Part shown: positions 13,117 to 22,188 of the stretch, in pieces
Numbering within the stretch: the first letter of the stretch is position 1
How the letters are laid out: every line of letters begins with the position of its first letter
Assembly (NCBI GenBank): GCA_964655175.1
Contig: CAZZLY010000039.1
Span: 1-22,989, forward strand
Source: JAIOPA01 sp964655175
Lineage (GTDB): Bacteria > Eisenbacteria > RBG-16-71-46
Reading direction: 5' to 3'
DNA length: 22,989 bases
Made by a program: the position numbers and the translations under genes
Notes under the pieces: generated by a model
Told to the model about the DNA's origin: nothing
Databases searched by the model: none
Seen by the model: only the letters and a program-made list of their open reading frames with translations

Positions 13117-15387
13117 TCAGCGCACGAGCAGGATCTTGCGTGCGACCGTCTCGCGGCCCGTGTCCAAGCGCAGGAAGAAGATCCCCGCCGGCGCGGTGCG
13201 GCCGTTCTCGTCGAGGCCGGTCCATTCGACGCGCTGCGTGCCCGCGGCGAGCGGCCCGCTCAGGAGCGTGTTCACGAGTCGGCCCGTGGCGTCGTACACG
13301 CGCAGGTCGGCGTGGTCCACCGCGCTCGGCAGCGTGAAGGCGGCGGTGACGCGACCGAACGCGGGGTTCGGATGCGCGAGCAGCGCCAGACGCGAACCCG
13401 TGCGCGGGCCGTCGCCCACGCCGGTGACGGCGGCCGGGTCGTACTTCACGTAGATGGGGCCGGTCCACACCGTGGCGTTGTTGAGCATGCGGATGCGCAG
13501 GTAGTAGTGCGCCTCGGTGCCGGCCGCGAACGTCTGCCGCTCGCGCCACGCGAAATCGCCGTTGCCCGCGCTGCTGGCGACCACCACCGCGTTCGACGTG
13601 CCCGTGATGCCGCGCAGCAGGTCGATCTGCGACACGCCCGCGCCGGCATCGGGGTCGCTCACACGTGCCGCGATGCGCACGCCCTGACCCGACGTCCACG
13701 CCTCGCCCATGGCGTGACCGTCGGCCGAGAACTCGACGCGCACGTTGTGATCGGTGGTCGCGTAGGTGCGGCGTGCGGCCATGCCACCCAGGATCTGCGC
13801 CTTGGTCTTGCCCGCGGCGAGCACCGCCGTGCGCGCCTGCGTCGAGGCGCCCCACGTGGCGTTGTGGTTGTCCTGATCCCCGGTGGGCGAGATGCGATGC
13901 CCCTTGCGCAGCGCGTCCTGGAACAGGACCTCGCTGCCGGTGCTGCTGCCCGCGTCGCTCTCGGTGATCGAGGTCGAGGTGGCCGGGCCGGACACCATCG
14001 CGAACAGACTCACGACCTCGCGTGAATCGGCCGTGACCGCATAGCTGTTGAAGTCGCCCGCCGACGGATGACACCACGACACGACCGGCGGGTAGCTCAC
14101 GGGCGGATGGGCACGGTACGCGGTGTACAGGCCGGTGTAATCGCCCTCGGCCACGAACACGTTGTAGTTGCCCGGCTCCCAGCCGAACAGCACCGGGGCC
14201 TCGAACACGTTGGCGTGTCCGCCGGTGGCGATGATGCCCCACTCCTGACCCCAGATCGCGACGAACGCGCCGTCCGCGTTGGCCGCCGCCGCGGCCGCCG
14301 CACCCTGCGCGTAGCTGGGCAGCGCCATGCCGGCACCGGAGTGGTTGTGGTCGGTCACCGCGAGGAAGTCGAGCGGCGTGGGCGCGGTGTTGCGCGCGAA
14401 CGCGAACGCGTCGGCCGGCGTCTGCACGCCGTCGGACAGGCTCGTGTGCGAGTGCAGGTTGCCGAAGTAGGGGGTGTAGCCGAGCACCGGGTTCAGGAGC
14501 GTGCCCGCCGCCGGCAGCGTGCCGGGGCTGTTCGAGACCGCGCTCGTGTTGGGGACCTCGTCGGTCGCCTTGAGTGCGAAGTACCAGGTCGAGTCCGGCC
14601 GCAGCCCGTACACGAACAGCGTCTCGGCACTGGCGCCCGCCGCCGGCGCGGGTTCGAGCAGCCAGCGATCGAGGTCGGCGGCGGCATCGAAGTTCGCGGC
14701 GGTGATCGGGGCGTGCGAGACCTTCACGACGTAGCTCGTCGCGGTGCCGGTCGCACCGTCGTCCCCGGGCGCGGTCCACGTCAGACGCACCTCGCCGGGA
14801 TAGGCGCCGGGCACCGCGGCCAGATCGGTCACGGTGCCGGGAGGCGTGACGTCACCGGTCACGCCGCCGTTGCTGGCGCAGAACGTGGTCGGCGTGCGCC
14901 ACGCGAAGTTCGTCGTGCCGTTGGGCACACAGCCCCACGACTGGCCGACGATGCTCTGCCCGTAGGTCACGAGCTGCACGACGGTGGCGGGCAGTGTGCG
15001 GTTGGAGACCAGATAGACGTCGTCGCCGGCCTGGTTGAGCACCGCACCGGACGACTGCAGCATGTGCACGACGCGGAACTCGCCCGGCTGGATGATCGGG
15101 TTGGTCGAGCAGCTCGGGTCGAAGTCCTCGGGGATGCGGGCGCGCACGGCGGTGGTGCCGATCGTGACCGCGTCGTCGATCGCCCAGCCGGTCAGATCCA
15201 CGGCGTTGGGCCCCGAGTTGTAGATCTCGACCAACTCGGTGAGGTAGGTGTCGGTGCCGACCGGGTCCGGCAGGATCTCGTTGATGAAGATCGCGGCGGC
15301 CGCGGGGCGCGCGGTGGCCAGCACGGCCAACAGGGTGAGCGCAGCGGTCACGGCGAGGCCGCGACGCAGGCGGGAACGCAGGCCCAT
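13117..15387 (-). CDS. Exported LTD / Fn3 / PHP-metallohydrolase protein with FlgD-like C-terminal module
   Basis: A 756-aa secreted protein with four modules. A Sec signal peptide (1-32, ending ARPAAAA) leads into a lamin-tail domain (about 33-145: IFINEILPDP, ELVEIYNSG, VDLTGWAI). A fibronectin type III domain (180-290: TPPGTVTDLAAVPG, EVRLTWTAPGDDG) follows. The CehA/PHP-like metal-dependent domain (305-545) has GNLHSHTSLSDG with His312 and His314, AVTDHNHS with Asp346 and His347, GQEWG with Glu382, His391, WCHPSAGDF with His440, and GDQDNHNATWG. The C-terminal module (668-756: AHPNPAFGRV, LRVYDATGRLV, WTGLDENGR, PAGIFFLRL) is FlgD/por-sorting-like. The PHP metal ligands look intact, so phosphoesterase or related hydrolase activity is plausible; the substrate is unknown. 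GGAAGGAG lies upstream of ATG 15387. Confidence 0.88.
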   Translation of the reverse strand: MGLRSRLRRGLAVTAALTLLAVLATARPAAAAIFINEILPDPVGTDTYLTELVEIYNSGPNAVDLTGWAIDDAVTIGTTAVRARIPEDFDPSCSTNPIIQPGEFRVVHMLQSSGAVLNQAGDDVYLVSNRTLPATVVQLVTYGQSIVGQSWGCVPNGTTNFAWRTPTTFCASNGGVTGDVTPPGTVTDLAAVPGAYPGEVRLTWTAPGDDGATGTATSYVVKVSHAPITAANFDAAADLDRWLLEPAPAAGASAETLFVYGLRPDSTWYFALKATDEVPNTSAVSNSPGTLPAAGTLLNPVLGYTPYFGNLHSHTSLSDGVQTPADAFAFARNTAPTPLDFLAVTDHNHSGAGMALPSYAQGAAAAAAANADGAFVAIWGQEWGIIATGGHANVFEAPVLFGWEPGNYNVFVAEGDYTGLYTAYRAHPPVSYPPVVSWCHPSAGDFNSYAVTADSREVVSLFAMVSGPATSTSITESDAGSSTGSEVLFQDALRKGHRISPTGDQDNHNATWGASTQARTAVLAAGKTKAQILGGMAARRTYATTDHNVRVEFSADGHAMGEAWTSGQGVRIAARVSDPDAGAGVSQIDLLRGITGTSNAVVVASSAGNGDFAWRERQTFAAGTEAHYYLRIRMLNNATVWTGPIYVKYDPAAVTGVGDGPRTGSRLALLAHPNPAFGRVTAAFTLPSAVDHADLRVYDATGRLVNTLLSGPLAAGTQRVEWTGLDENGRTAPAGIFFLRLDTGRETVARKILLVR

Positions 15388-15420
15388 CGGGGAGGGCTCC
15401 TTCCGGCTCGAGGGTGTCGG

Positions 15421-15445
15421 ATCCTGAGGATGTCCCTATCAGGAT
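15421..15445. promoter_or_regulatory. Spaced 7-bp inverted repeat upstream of the exported PHP protein
   Basis: ATCCTGA (15421-15427) and TCAGGAT (15439-15445) are perfect inverted arms with centres 18 bp apart, in an A/T-richer patch 34 bp before the gene start. The geometry suits a dimeric regulator; no clear -35/-10 pair was found around it. Confidence 0.35.
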
Positions 15446-15477
15446 ACCCGGCCGGGAGGGGCGGGAGCGAGCGGTTT

Positions 15478-15500
15478 CCGGCCACTTCCTGCGTGGCCGG
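15478..15500 (-). terminator. Stem-loop after the hybrid histidine kinase gene
   Basis: CCGGCCAC (15478-15485) pairs perfectly with GTGGCCGG (15493-15500) around a 7-base loop, starting seven bases after the kinase stop on the minus strand. It lacks a U-tract but is well placed to separate the kinase gene from the PHP-protein gene. Confidence 0.55.
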
Positions 15501-15506
15501 AACCCC

Positions 15507-17411
15507 TCAGCCCACGGGGACCTCGGTCCGCTGCGACAGGACCTCGAGGACCGACTCGGTGAACTCGGCCGAACGGAACGGCTTCTGCAGCCACGCCACG
15601 TCGCTGGGCAGGCTGCGCGCGGCCAGATCGCCCGTGTAGCCCGAGATGGCCAGGATGCGGATGCCCGGGACCTGCTCGCGGACGGCCGCGATGAGGCGCG
15701 AGCCGTCGAGGCCCGGCATGATCACGTCGGTGATGAGCAGGTCGAACGCCTTGTCCAAACGGAACAGTGCCAGGGCTTCGGCCCCGTCGGCCGCCGTCAC
15801 CACCGTGAGGCCCTGCTTGCGCAGTTGGCGCTGCAGCAGGGTGCGGATGGTGTCGTCGTCCTCGACGAGCAGTACGCGTCCCGCGACGCGTTCCACCGAG
15901 ACGGCGTTCGGTACCACCATGTGGACCGCCGCCGGGGTGGCGGTGAGCGGCCACAGCACCTTGATGGACGTGCCACGACCGAGGACGGAGTCGATCTCGA
16001 TCGCGCCGCCGGCGGCGCGCACGATGCCGTAGGTCGTGGACAGCCCGAGTCCGGTGCCCTCGCCGACGGGCTTGGTCGTGAAGAACGGCTCGAACACCTT
16101 GGCGCGCACCGGCTCGGGCATCCCGACACCGGTGTCGGCCACCTCGAGCACCGCGTAGCGGCCGGACTCCACGTGCAGTCGCCCCGCCATCATCCGATCC
16201 ACGTGCACGTCGTGCGTGTGGATGCGCACGTCGCCGCCGTTCTTCATGGCGTCGCGCGCATTGACCACGAGGTTCATGAGCACGAGGGCGACCTGGTCCG
16301 GATCGGCCATGACCTCGAGCGGCTGGGGTAGTGAGGCGATGTGCAGGCGGACGTCCGAACCGAGCAGGCGGGCGAGCATCTTCTCCTGACGGCCGACCAC
16401 GTGCGTGAGATCCACGACCTCGGGCCGGGAGACCTGCTTGCGGCTGAACGCGAGCAATTGCGTGGTGAGGCTCTTGGCGCGGGTCAGGGCGTCCTTGAGT
16501 TCCTGCACGGGCTCGTGTCCGGCCGTGCCGACCGGGTGACGCTGCTCGAGTTCGTCCGTCGCGCCGTACATGACCGTCATGAGGTTGTTGAAATCGTGCG
16601 CCACGCCACCCGCGAGTCGGCCCACGACCTCCATCTTCTGCGCCTGTCGAAGACCCTCCTGACTCTCCTTCAGGTCGTGCATGGCGCGATGCGCGAGTTC
16701 ACGCTGCGTCTCGAGGTGCCACATCATCATGCCGAAGCCGAGGAAGAACTGCAGCAGGGCGTCCACGTAGCCCAGGTAGAACGGGAACACCTCGACAACC
16801 CCGATCACCTCGCGGCGCACCAGCCAGAAGAGTCCGTGCAACTGCCCGAAGCCGTACAGCGCGGCCGAGGCGCCGAGCAACACCGGGCCCCGCATGTGGC
16901 TGCGCGAACCCAGACGCAGCAGCTGCACCGCGATCACCAGGAACAACACCCCGGCGACGATGTGGCGCGTCCCCAGCCGGATGAACGTGCGCGACTCGAG
17001 CGGTGTCGTGAACAGCACGATCGCCGTCGAGGCCACGGCCACGCCCGTGAGCAGCAGGGTGCGGTGGCGGGCCCGGATCGCGGAGTTCGCCTTGCTCTCG
17101 ATCACGCCCACGAGCACGAACGCCGGCTGCAGCATGCCGGTGGCGACGGACAGGATGCTGATCAGCACGCGGCGCGGGTCCCCGGCGGGCAGATGCCAAC
17201 GGCTGACGGCCGTGATCGCGAGCGCGGCGGTGCCCAGATAAACGAGCATGGCCACCCACGAGAACGTCCAGCAGCGCAGGTGCGGGAGTCGATCGCGGCG
17301 CGTGTAACTGAACAGCACACCGATCATCGCGAGGCAGATGAAGGCCTGCATGCCGTAGGCGAGCAGGACTTCCTGCGTCAGCGTGAGGTCCATGCGGGGG
17401 ATGGGCGACAT
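15507..17411 (-). CDS. Membrane hybrid sensor histidine kinase with C-terminal receiver
   Basis: A 634-aa inner-membrane kinase. Residues 10-232 hold about seven hydrophobic helices, ending WHLETQ, with short loops and no large periplasmic domain, so it probably senses within the membrane. The HisKA box GGVAHDFNNLMTVM carries the phospho-accepting His272. The HATPase domain shows NLVVNARDAM (Asn384), VADTGVGM (Asp426), FEPFFTTKPVGEGTGLGLS. A receiver follows with the acidic cluster LLVEDDD, phosphoacceptor Asp562 in DLLITDVIMP and Lys610 in LQKPF, all intact. No DNA-binding domain is present, so output goes through another partner or the receiver acts as a phosphate sink. ATG 17411 has GGAG about seven bases upstream. 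It lies 64 bp after the DUF1844 gene. The stimulus is unknown. Confidence 0.92.
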   Translation of the reverse strand: MSPIPRMDLTLTQEVLLAYGMQAFICLAMIGVLFSYTRRDRLPHLRCWTFSWVAMLVYLGTAALAITAVSRWHLPAGDPRRVLISILSVATGMLQPAFVLVGVIESKANSAIRARHRTLLLTGVAVASTAIVLFTTPLESRTFIRLGTRHIVAGVLFLVIAVQLLRLGSRSHMRGPVLLGASAALYGFGQLHGLFWLVRREVIGVVEVFPFYLGYVDALLQFFLGFGMMMWHLETQRELAHRAMHDLKESQEGLRQAQKMEVVGRLAGGVAHDFNNLMTVMYGATDELEQRHPVGTAGHEPVQELKDALTRAKSLTTQLLAFSRKQVSRPEVVDLTHVVGRQEKMLARLLGSDVRLHIASLPQPLEVMADPDQVALVLMNLVVNARDAMKNGGDVRIHTHDVHVDRMMAGRLHVESGRYAVLEVADTGVGMPEPVRAKVFEPFFTTKPVGEGTGLGLSTTYGIVRAAGGAIEIDSVLGRGTSIKVLWPLTATPAAVHMVVPNAVSVERVAGRVLLVEDDDTIRTLLQRQLRKQGLTVVTAADGAEALALFRLDKAFDLLITDVIMPGLDGSRLIAAVREQVPGIRILAISGYTGDLAARSLPSDVAWLQKPFRSAEFTESVLEVLSQRTEVPVG

Positions 17412-17475
17412 CGAGGATCTCCGGTCGTACGGGATGGCGTGACGGACACGGTGATGCGGGGTGACGTGGGCGGGT

Positions 17476-17754
17476 TCAGCCCTTCTTCATCTCGTCCAGG
17501 TAGTTCATGCGCAGGTCGGTGAGCACCTGCGTGAGCACGCGCTGCTCGTCGGCGCCCAGGTTGCCGCGGGTGCGGACTTCGAGGGCGGACAGCGTGTCGA
17601 TGGTGTTGCGGGCCGCTTCGAGGTTGCGCTCGATCCGGCCGCTCACGGGATTCATGAGCTTGCCCAGCGCCACCATGGCGGCCTGCTGCAGGCCCAGCAG
17701 GAGTTGCAGGAACAGCGCGGCCTCGCGGTCGCGGTCGGTCGTCGCGTCACTCAT
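17476..17754 (-). CDS. DUF1844 family protein
   Basis: A 92-aa, probably all-helical cytosolic protein. The family pattern is visible: a hydrophobic first helix (EAALFLQLLLGLQQAAMVALGK), the turn MNPVSGRIERNLEAARNTIDTL, then ALEVRTRGNLGADEQRVL and the ending LTDLRMNYLDEM. No biochemical role is established for DUF1844. Its ATG overlaps the mazG stop by eight bases (ATGAGTGA), so it is translationally coupled to mazG. GGAG lies about eight bases before the start. Confidence 0.88.
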   Translation of the reverse strand: MSDATTDRDREAALFLQLLLGLQQAAMVALGKLMNPVSGRIERNLEAARNTIDTLSALEVRTRGNLGADEQRVLTQVLTDLRMNYLDEMKKG

Positions 17755-18565
17755 CGGGGGTCTCCGGGGCGGGACGGCGGGCGAGGCGCTTGGCCTCGTC
17801 CCAGAGCGCGTCCATCTCGGTCAGGTCGGACTGCAGGGGCGTGCGGCCCTGTTCGGCGAGCCGCGTCTCGATGTGGCGGAACCGCTCGCGGAAGCGATGC
17901 ATGGTGGCGCGCAGCTCGCGCTCCGGGTCCACACGCAGCTTGCGCGCCAGGTTCACGACCGCGAACAACAGGTCGCCGATCTCCTTGGCGACCTCGGGCG
18001 TGGTGTCGCCCTGCGTCATGGCCTCGGCGACCTCGGCCGTCTCCTCGCGCACCTTGGCGAGCGAGCCGTCGGCGGACGGCCAATCGAAGCCCACGGCGGC
18101 CGCCTTCTCCTGGAGTCGGTACGCGGCCACGAGCGCCGTGAGCCCCTTGGGCTGCTCCCCGAGCAGCGAGGCGGCGACGTCCTTCTTCTCGGCCTTCTTG
18201 ATCTCCTGCCACTGCCGATAGGCGTCCTCGCCGTCGGTCACGGTGGCATCGCCGTACACGTGCGGGTGGCGGCGGATGAGCTTCTCGGCCGCGCGATCGA
18301 GCGCCTCGCCCAGACCGACGCCCCAGCGTTCCCCGGTGAGCTCGAGGCAGAAGATCACGAGGAACGCGAGGTCGCCGAGTTCCTCGGCGGAATGGTCGGC
18401 GTCCTGGTTGCCGATCGCTTCGACCGCCTCGGCGGCCTCCTCGGTCAGGTACGGGGTCATGCTCTCGAGGGTCTGCTGGCGATCCCACGGGCAGCCGTCC
18501 GGGCCGCGCAGGCGGCGGCAGACGGCGACGAGCTTGGCGAAGGCGTCACGTTCGGTGTCGGTCAT
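17747..18565 (-). CDS. mazG: Nucleoside triphosphate pyrophosphohydrolase (MazG)
   Basis: Cytosolic house-cleaning enzyme that hydrolyses (d)NTPs to NMP and pyrophosphate, 272 aa. Two tandem MazG repeats are present, as in the E. coli protein. The first has RLRGPDGCPWDRQQT, TEEAAEAVEAI (Glu42, Glu43, Glu46) and EELGDLAF (Glu62, Asp65). The second has VGFDWPS, EETAEVAEAM (Glu174, Glu175, Glu178) and EIGDLLFAVVNLAR (Glu195, Asp198). Both metal sites look intact. Start ATG 18565 opens at the family-typical MTDTERDAFAKL; longer frames run into the next gene. No clear Shine-Dalgarno is visible. It overlaps the DUF1844 gene by eight bases. Confidence 0.95.
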   Translation of the reverse strand: MTDTERDAFAKLVAVCRRLRGPDGCPWDRQQTLESMTPYLTEEAAEAVEAIGNQDADHSAEELGDLAFLVIFCLELTGERWGVGLGEALDRAAEKLIRRHPHVYGDATVTDGEDAYRQWQEIKKAEKKDVAASLLGEQPKGLTALVAAYRLQEKAAAVGFDWPSADGSLAKVREETAEVAEAMTQGDTTPEVAKEIGDLLFAVVNLARKLRVDPERELRATMHRFRERFRHIETRLAEQGRTPLQSDLTEMDALWDEAKRLARRPAPETPDE

Positions 18566-18620
18566 GGCGGCGGACACTAACGCAGCCCTGCCCCCGGTGC
18601 AGCCGTCGAATCGGAACGCC

Positions 18621-19073
18621 TCAGCTGGCGCGGCGGGAGGCCGCGACGGCGCTGCTGAAGACGGCGTCCATCTCGTCGGGCGAGACCGGTGGGACGGCGA
18701 CGTAGAACGGTCGCACGTCCAGCGTGGCGCGGTGCGCGTCGGCCGAGGCGTCGGCGAGCATGAGGACGATCGGGGTGCGAGGCATCGCGCGTCGCAGCAG
18801 CTGCAGGAGACCCACGGTCGTGCGGCTGTGCTCGTGCATGCCCAGGAACGCCACGTCGAAGCGCTGCGAGGCCGCCGCCCGGAGTGCATCCTCGAGCGAG
18901 GCGCAGGCGACGACTTCGGCGACGGCGGCCGCCAGGATGCGTTCGAGCCCGGTGGCATCGGATTCGCAGAGCAGGACACGGGGATGATCGGGGGCCTCGG
19001 CACCGACCTCCGGCCGAGGCACCGGCGAAGGCCGATGCACGTGGGTCGGGGGCGTGTGCGGTTGCGGGTTCAT
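18621..19073 (-). CDS. Degenerate receiver-domain (pseudo-response-regulator) protein
   Basis: A 150-aa protein with a Pro/His-rich N-terminal 30 residues and one receiver-like domain (31-145: PRVLLCESD, ASLEDALRAAASQRFDVAFLGM, PRTPIVLMLAD, FYVAVPPVSPDEM). The fold pattern follows a CheY-type receiver, but the phosphoacceptor position is Gly78 (LLD replaced by FLG). The switch Thr is Ala107, the Lys of the KP motif is Val127, and the first acidic pair reads Glu-Ser. It should not be phosphorylated in the usual way. There is no output domain. ATG 19073 was chosen because the frame upstream (to 19367) is unlike protein; no clear ribosome site is seen. It lies 55 bp before mazG on the same strand. 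Moderate confidence. Confidence 0.7.
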   Translation of the reverse strand: MNPQPHTPPTHVHRPSPVPRPEVGAEAPDHPRVLLCESDATGLERILAAAVAEVVACASLEDALRAAASQRFDVAFLGMHEHSRTTVGLLQLLRRAMPRTPIVLMLADASADAHRATLDVRPFYVAVPPVSPDEMDAVFSSAVAASRRAS

Positions 19074-19303
19074 GGCGCTCTGCGCATTCCGGGGATCCTT
19101 CCCCGAGTCGGACGTGGTCCGAGGCGATGTCCGGGTGCGGCGATCGCAGGGCACTCCATGTGTCCCGTGACCACCGGCCCGGAGCATCGAGCCTCGTACG
19201 GTGCGGGGGAGGATGGCCCCCGCATCGGGTGTGCGGTGTTCGATGAGGTGGACCGGATTCCCGGTCGCACCGCCCCAGCTCTGAGGTCGATCACCGCTCG
19301 CGG

Positions 19304-19360
19304 GCGCACTTTTGCAAGACGTGGGCCGTTCCTCGCCGACACTTGAGCGCGATTTTGCAA
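19304..19360. repeat. Direct repeat GCGCNNTTTTGCAA, two copies 43 bp apart
   Basis: GCGCACTTTTGCAA (19304-19317) and GCGCGATTTTGCAA (19347-19360) share 12 of 14 positions. The 43-bp period is close to four helical turns, so both would face the same side of the DNA. The A/T-rich core stands out in this GC-rich window and resembles a paired regulator site. Confidence 0.5.
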
Positions 19361-19440
19361 CGCGCATGGGACCAAAGAGTTGCGCGGCTCCCTCAAGGGA
19401 ACGCCCGAGCCGTGGCGCGGGGCGACGGCAAGGCTTTCCG

Positions 19441-19481
19441 TGTCAGACTGACAGCACGCGTGCAGGCTTGGCAGGGCCAAG
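19441..19481. promoter_or_regulatory. Two short dyads in the long intergenic region
   Basis: TGTCAGACTGACA (19441-19453) is a perfect 6-bp inverted repeat around one base. CTTGGC-agg-GCCAAG (19467-19481) is a second perfect 6-bp dyad 13 bases on. They look like operator half-site pairs or small hairpins. Confidence 0.4.
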
Positions 19482-19595
19482 TCCCCTGTGCGCATCGACA
19501 TGCGGGGCCATCCTCACGCACGCGTGGGGGCGGTGGGCGGGGCCGGTGGCGGCGAGTGCGGGGGTGGACCGCGTGCTCGACGCTCCCCAAGCGAA

Positions 19596-19627
19596 GGACC
19601 CCGACGAGCGCGCGCTCGTCGGGGTCC
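19596..19627 (-). terminator. 32-nt perfect palindrome terminator after the NtrC-family gene
   Basis: GGACCCCGACGAGCGC (19596-19611) and GCGCTCGTCGGGGTCC (19612-19627) are perfect complements, beginning 19 bases after the NtrC stop on the minus strand. A TTCGCTT stretch follows on that strand. It is probably the operon's terminator; the tip must open into a small loop. Confidence 0.8.
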
Positions 19628-19646
19628 GCACCGTCGGGTCGGAGGC

Positions 19647-21033
<1,387 letters not shown>

Positions 21034-21041
<8 letters not shown>

Positions 21042-22188
21042 GATCTCCTCCTGAGCTCCCGACCGGGAGTGTCACCGTGAAGCATGCCCCAGCCCCGGGG
21101 GTGCTCGCCACCTCGATGTCACCGCCGTGATCGAGGAGCGTGCGGCGGGTGATGGACAGGCCGAGGCCGGTCCCCTGACCCACGGGCTTGGTGGTGAAGA
21201 ACGGGTCCCACAGCCGCGCCAGATGCTCGGGCGGGATGCCCGGGCCGTCATCGGCGACCTCGATCACGATGCGCTCGCCCTCGAGCCGCGTGCGCACGGT
21301 GAGCGTGCCGCCGTTCGGCATGGCCTGGACCGCGTTGAAGCACAGATGCATCAGCGCCCCGCGCAGCGTCCCGCCGTTGCCCCACAGGGCCGGCAGCGAC
21401 TCGGCGAACTCGCGGTTCACGGTGATGCCCTGCTTGAGCGTGGAGTGGCGCAGGAGATCGAGCGTCTCGCTCGCCGCGACGTTGAGGTTCACCCAATCGG
21501 GTCGCGTGTTCTGCTGCTCTCCCAGCATGCGCAGCTTGCGCGCGGTGTCGATGCAGCGCTGCGTGCACTGCTCCATGTCCGTGAGCGTCTCGCGCAGGTA
21601 CTCGGCCTCGGCGGGGGGCAGGTCCACCCGGCCCGCGAGCCGCTGCAGCGCCTCGACGCCGATGCGCAGTGCACCGAGCGGATTGTTGAGTTCGTGCGCC
21701 ACGCCGGCCGCGAGCATGCCCAGCTTGGCCAGGTGCTCGCTGTGCGACAGCTGCGCTTCGAGCAGCGTGCGTTCCGAGATGTCACGCCACGATTCGACGA
21801 CGTACCGCACCTCGCCGGCCTCGTCGAACACGGGGTTGAGCGTGGCCTCCCAGCGGCGCTGCCGTCCGGTGGCGTCCGCGATCAGATGAACGCGCCGCTG
21901 CGGCGTGCGATCCCGCGCGACCTGGCAGGCGATGCAGACCGCCGTGTCCGGGTCGTGGTCCGGCAGGCAGTCGCCCATGTGCGGGCAGGGGCGTCCCGGC
22001 ATGCTCGTGTCGGTGGCGAACACCTCGGCGAAGCGCGCGTTCGAGGCGACCACGTGACCCTGGCGATCCAGCACCACGACCGCGTCCGACATCGCCTCGA
22101 TGATGCGCGGCAGCAGGTTCGCGAACGCGTCGGCGGCGGAGCCACCCGTGGGGGTGGCTCCGGTCCGGGAGGTCGGCGTGCCGCTCAC
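21034..22188 (-). CDS. PAS-domain sensor histidine kinase with four-cysteine cluster
   Basis: A 384-aa kinase with no transmembrane segment, so probably cytosolic. A PAS domain (about 22-140) contains Cys68-x5-Cys74-x10-Cys85-x2-Cys88 in the loop after RFAEVFATDTSMPG, ending with YVVESWRDISER. HisKA has LAAGVAHELNNPLGAL with phospho-accepting His165. HATPase_c has FNAVQAM (Asn285), VADDGPGI, WDPFFTTKPVGQGTGLGLS. The cysteines suggest metal, Fe-S or thiol redox sensing, which is inference. GTG 22188 lies inside the stop of the acyl-CoA synthetase gene (GTGA), so the two are translationally coupled; its own end overlaps the NtrC-family start. Much longer upstream frames only mirror the synthetase gene. 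Confidence 0.92.
22138..22161 (-). promoter_or_regulatory. 10-bp hairpin in the first codons of the PAS kinase gene
   Basis: GGAGCCACCC (22138-22147) and GGGTGGCTCC (22152-22161) are perfect complements around a 4-base loop, covering about codons 10-17 of the kinase mRNA just after the GTGA coupling point. It may slow or gate translation. It lies in a poorly constrained Thr/Gly/Pro-rich stretch. Confidence 0.35.

Larger units (their letters stand above)
19074..19595. other. Long intergenic region with dyads and a direct repeat
   Basis: No convincing gene was found in the 573 bp between the degenerate receiver start and the NtrC stop. Open frames here are short, without motifs, and change composition. 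The region is less GC-rich around 19300-19480 and holds two GCGCNNTTTTGCAA copies, TGTCAGACTGACA, and CTTGGCAGGGCCAAG, listed separately. It probably contains the promoter of the degenerate receiver-mazG unit; neither sigma-70 nor GG-N10-GC sigma-54 elements could be assigned. A small RNA is possible. Confidence 0.5.

Noticed and set aside
13117..15387. Phage tail or structural protein suggested by the Fn3 and modular layout
   Set aside because: Signal peptide, lamin-tail and PHP domains and a FlgD-like end indicate an exported cellular protein; no phage genes are nearby.
19074..19646. Sigma-54 promoter for the genes next to the NtrC-family regulator
   Set aside because: TTGGCCCTGCC-like sequence on the minus strand near 19467-19482 looked promising, but the GG-N10-GC spacing does not hold.
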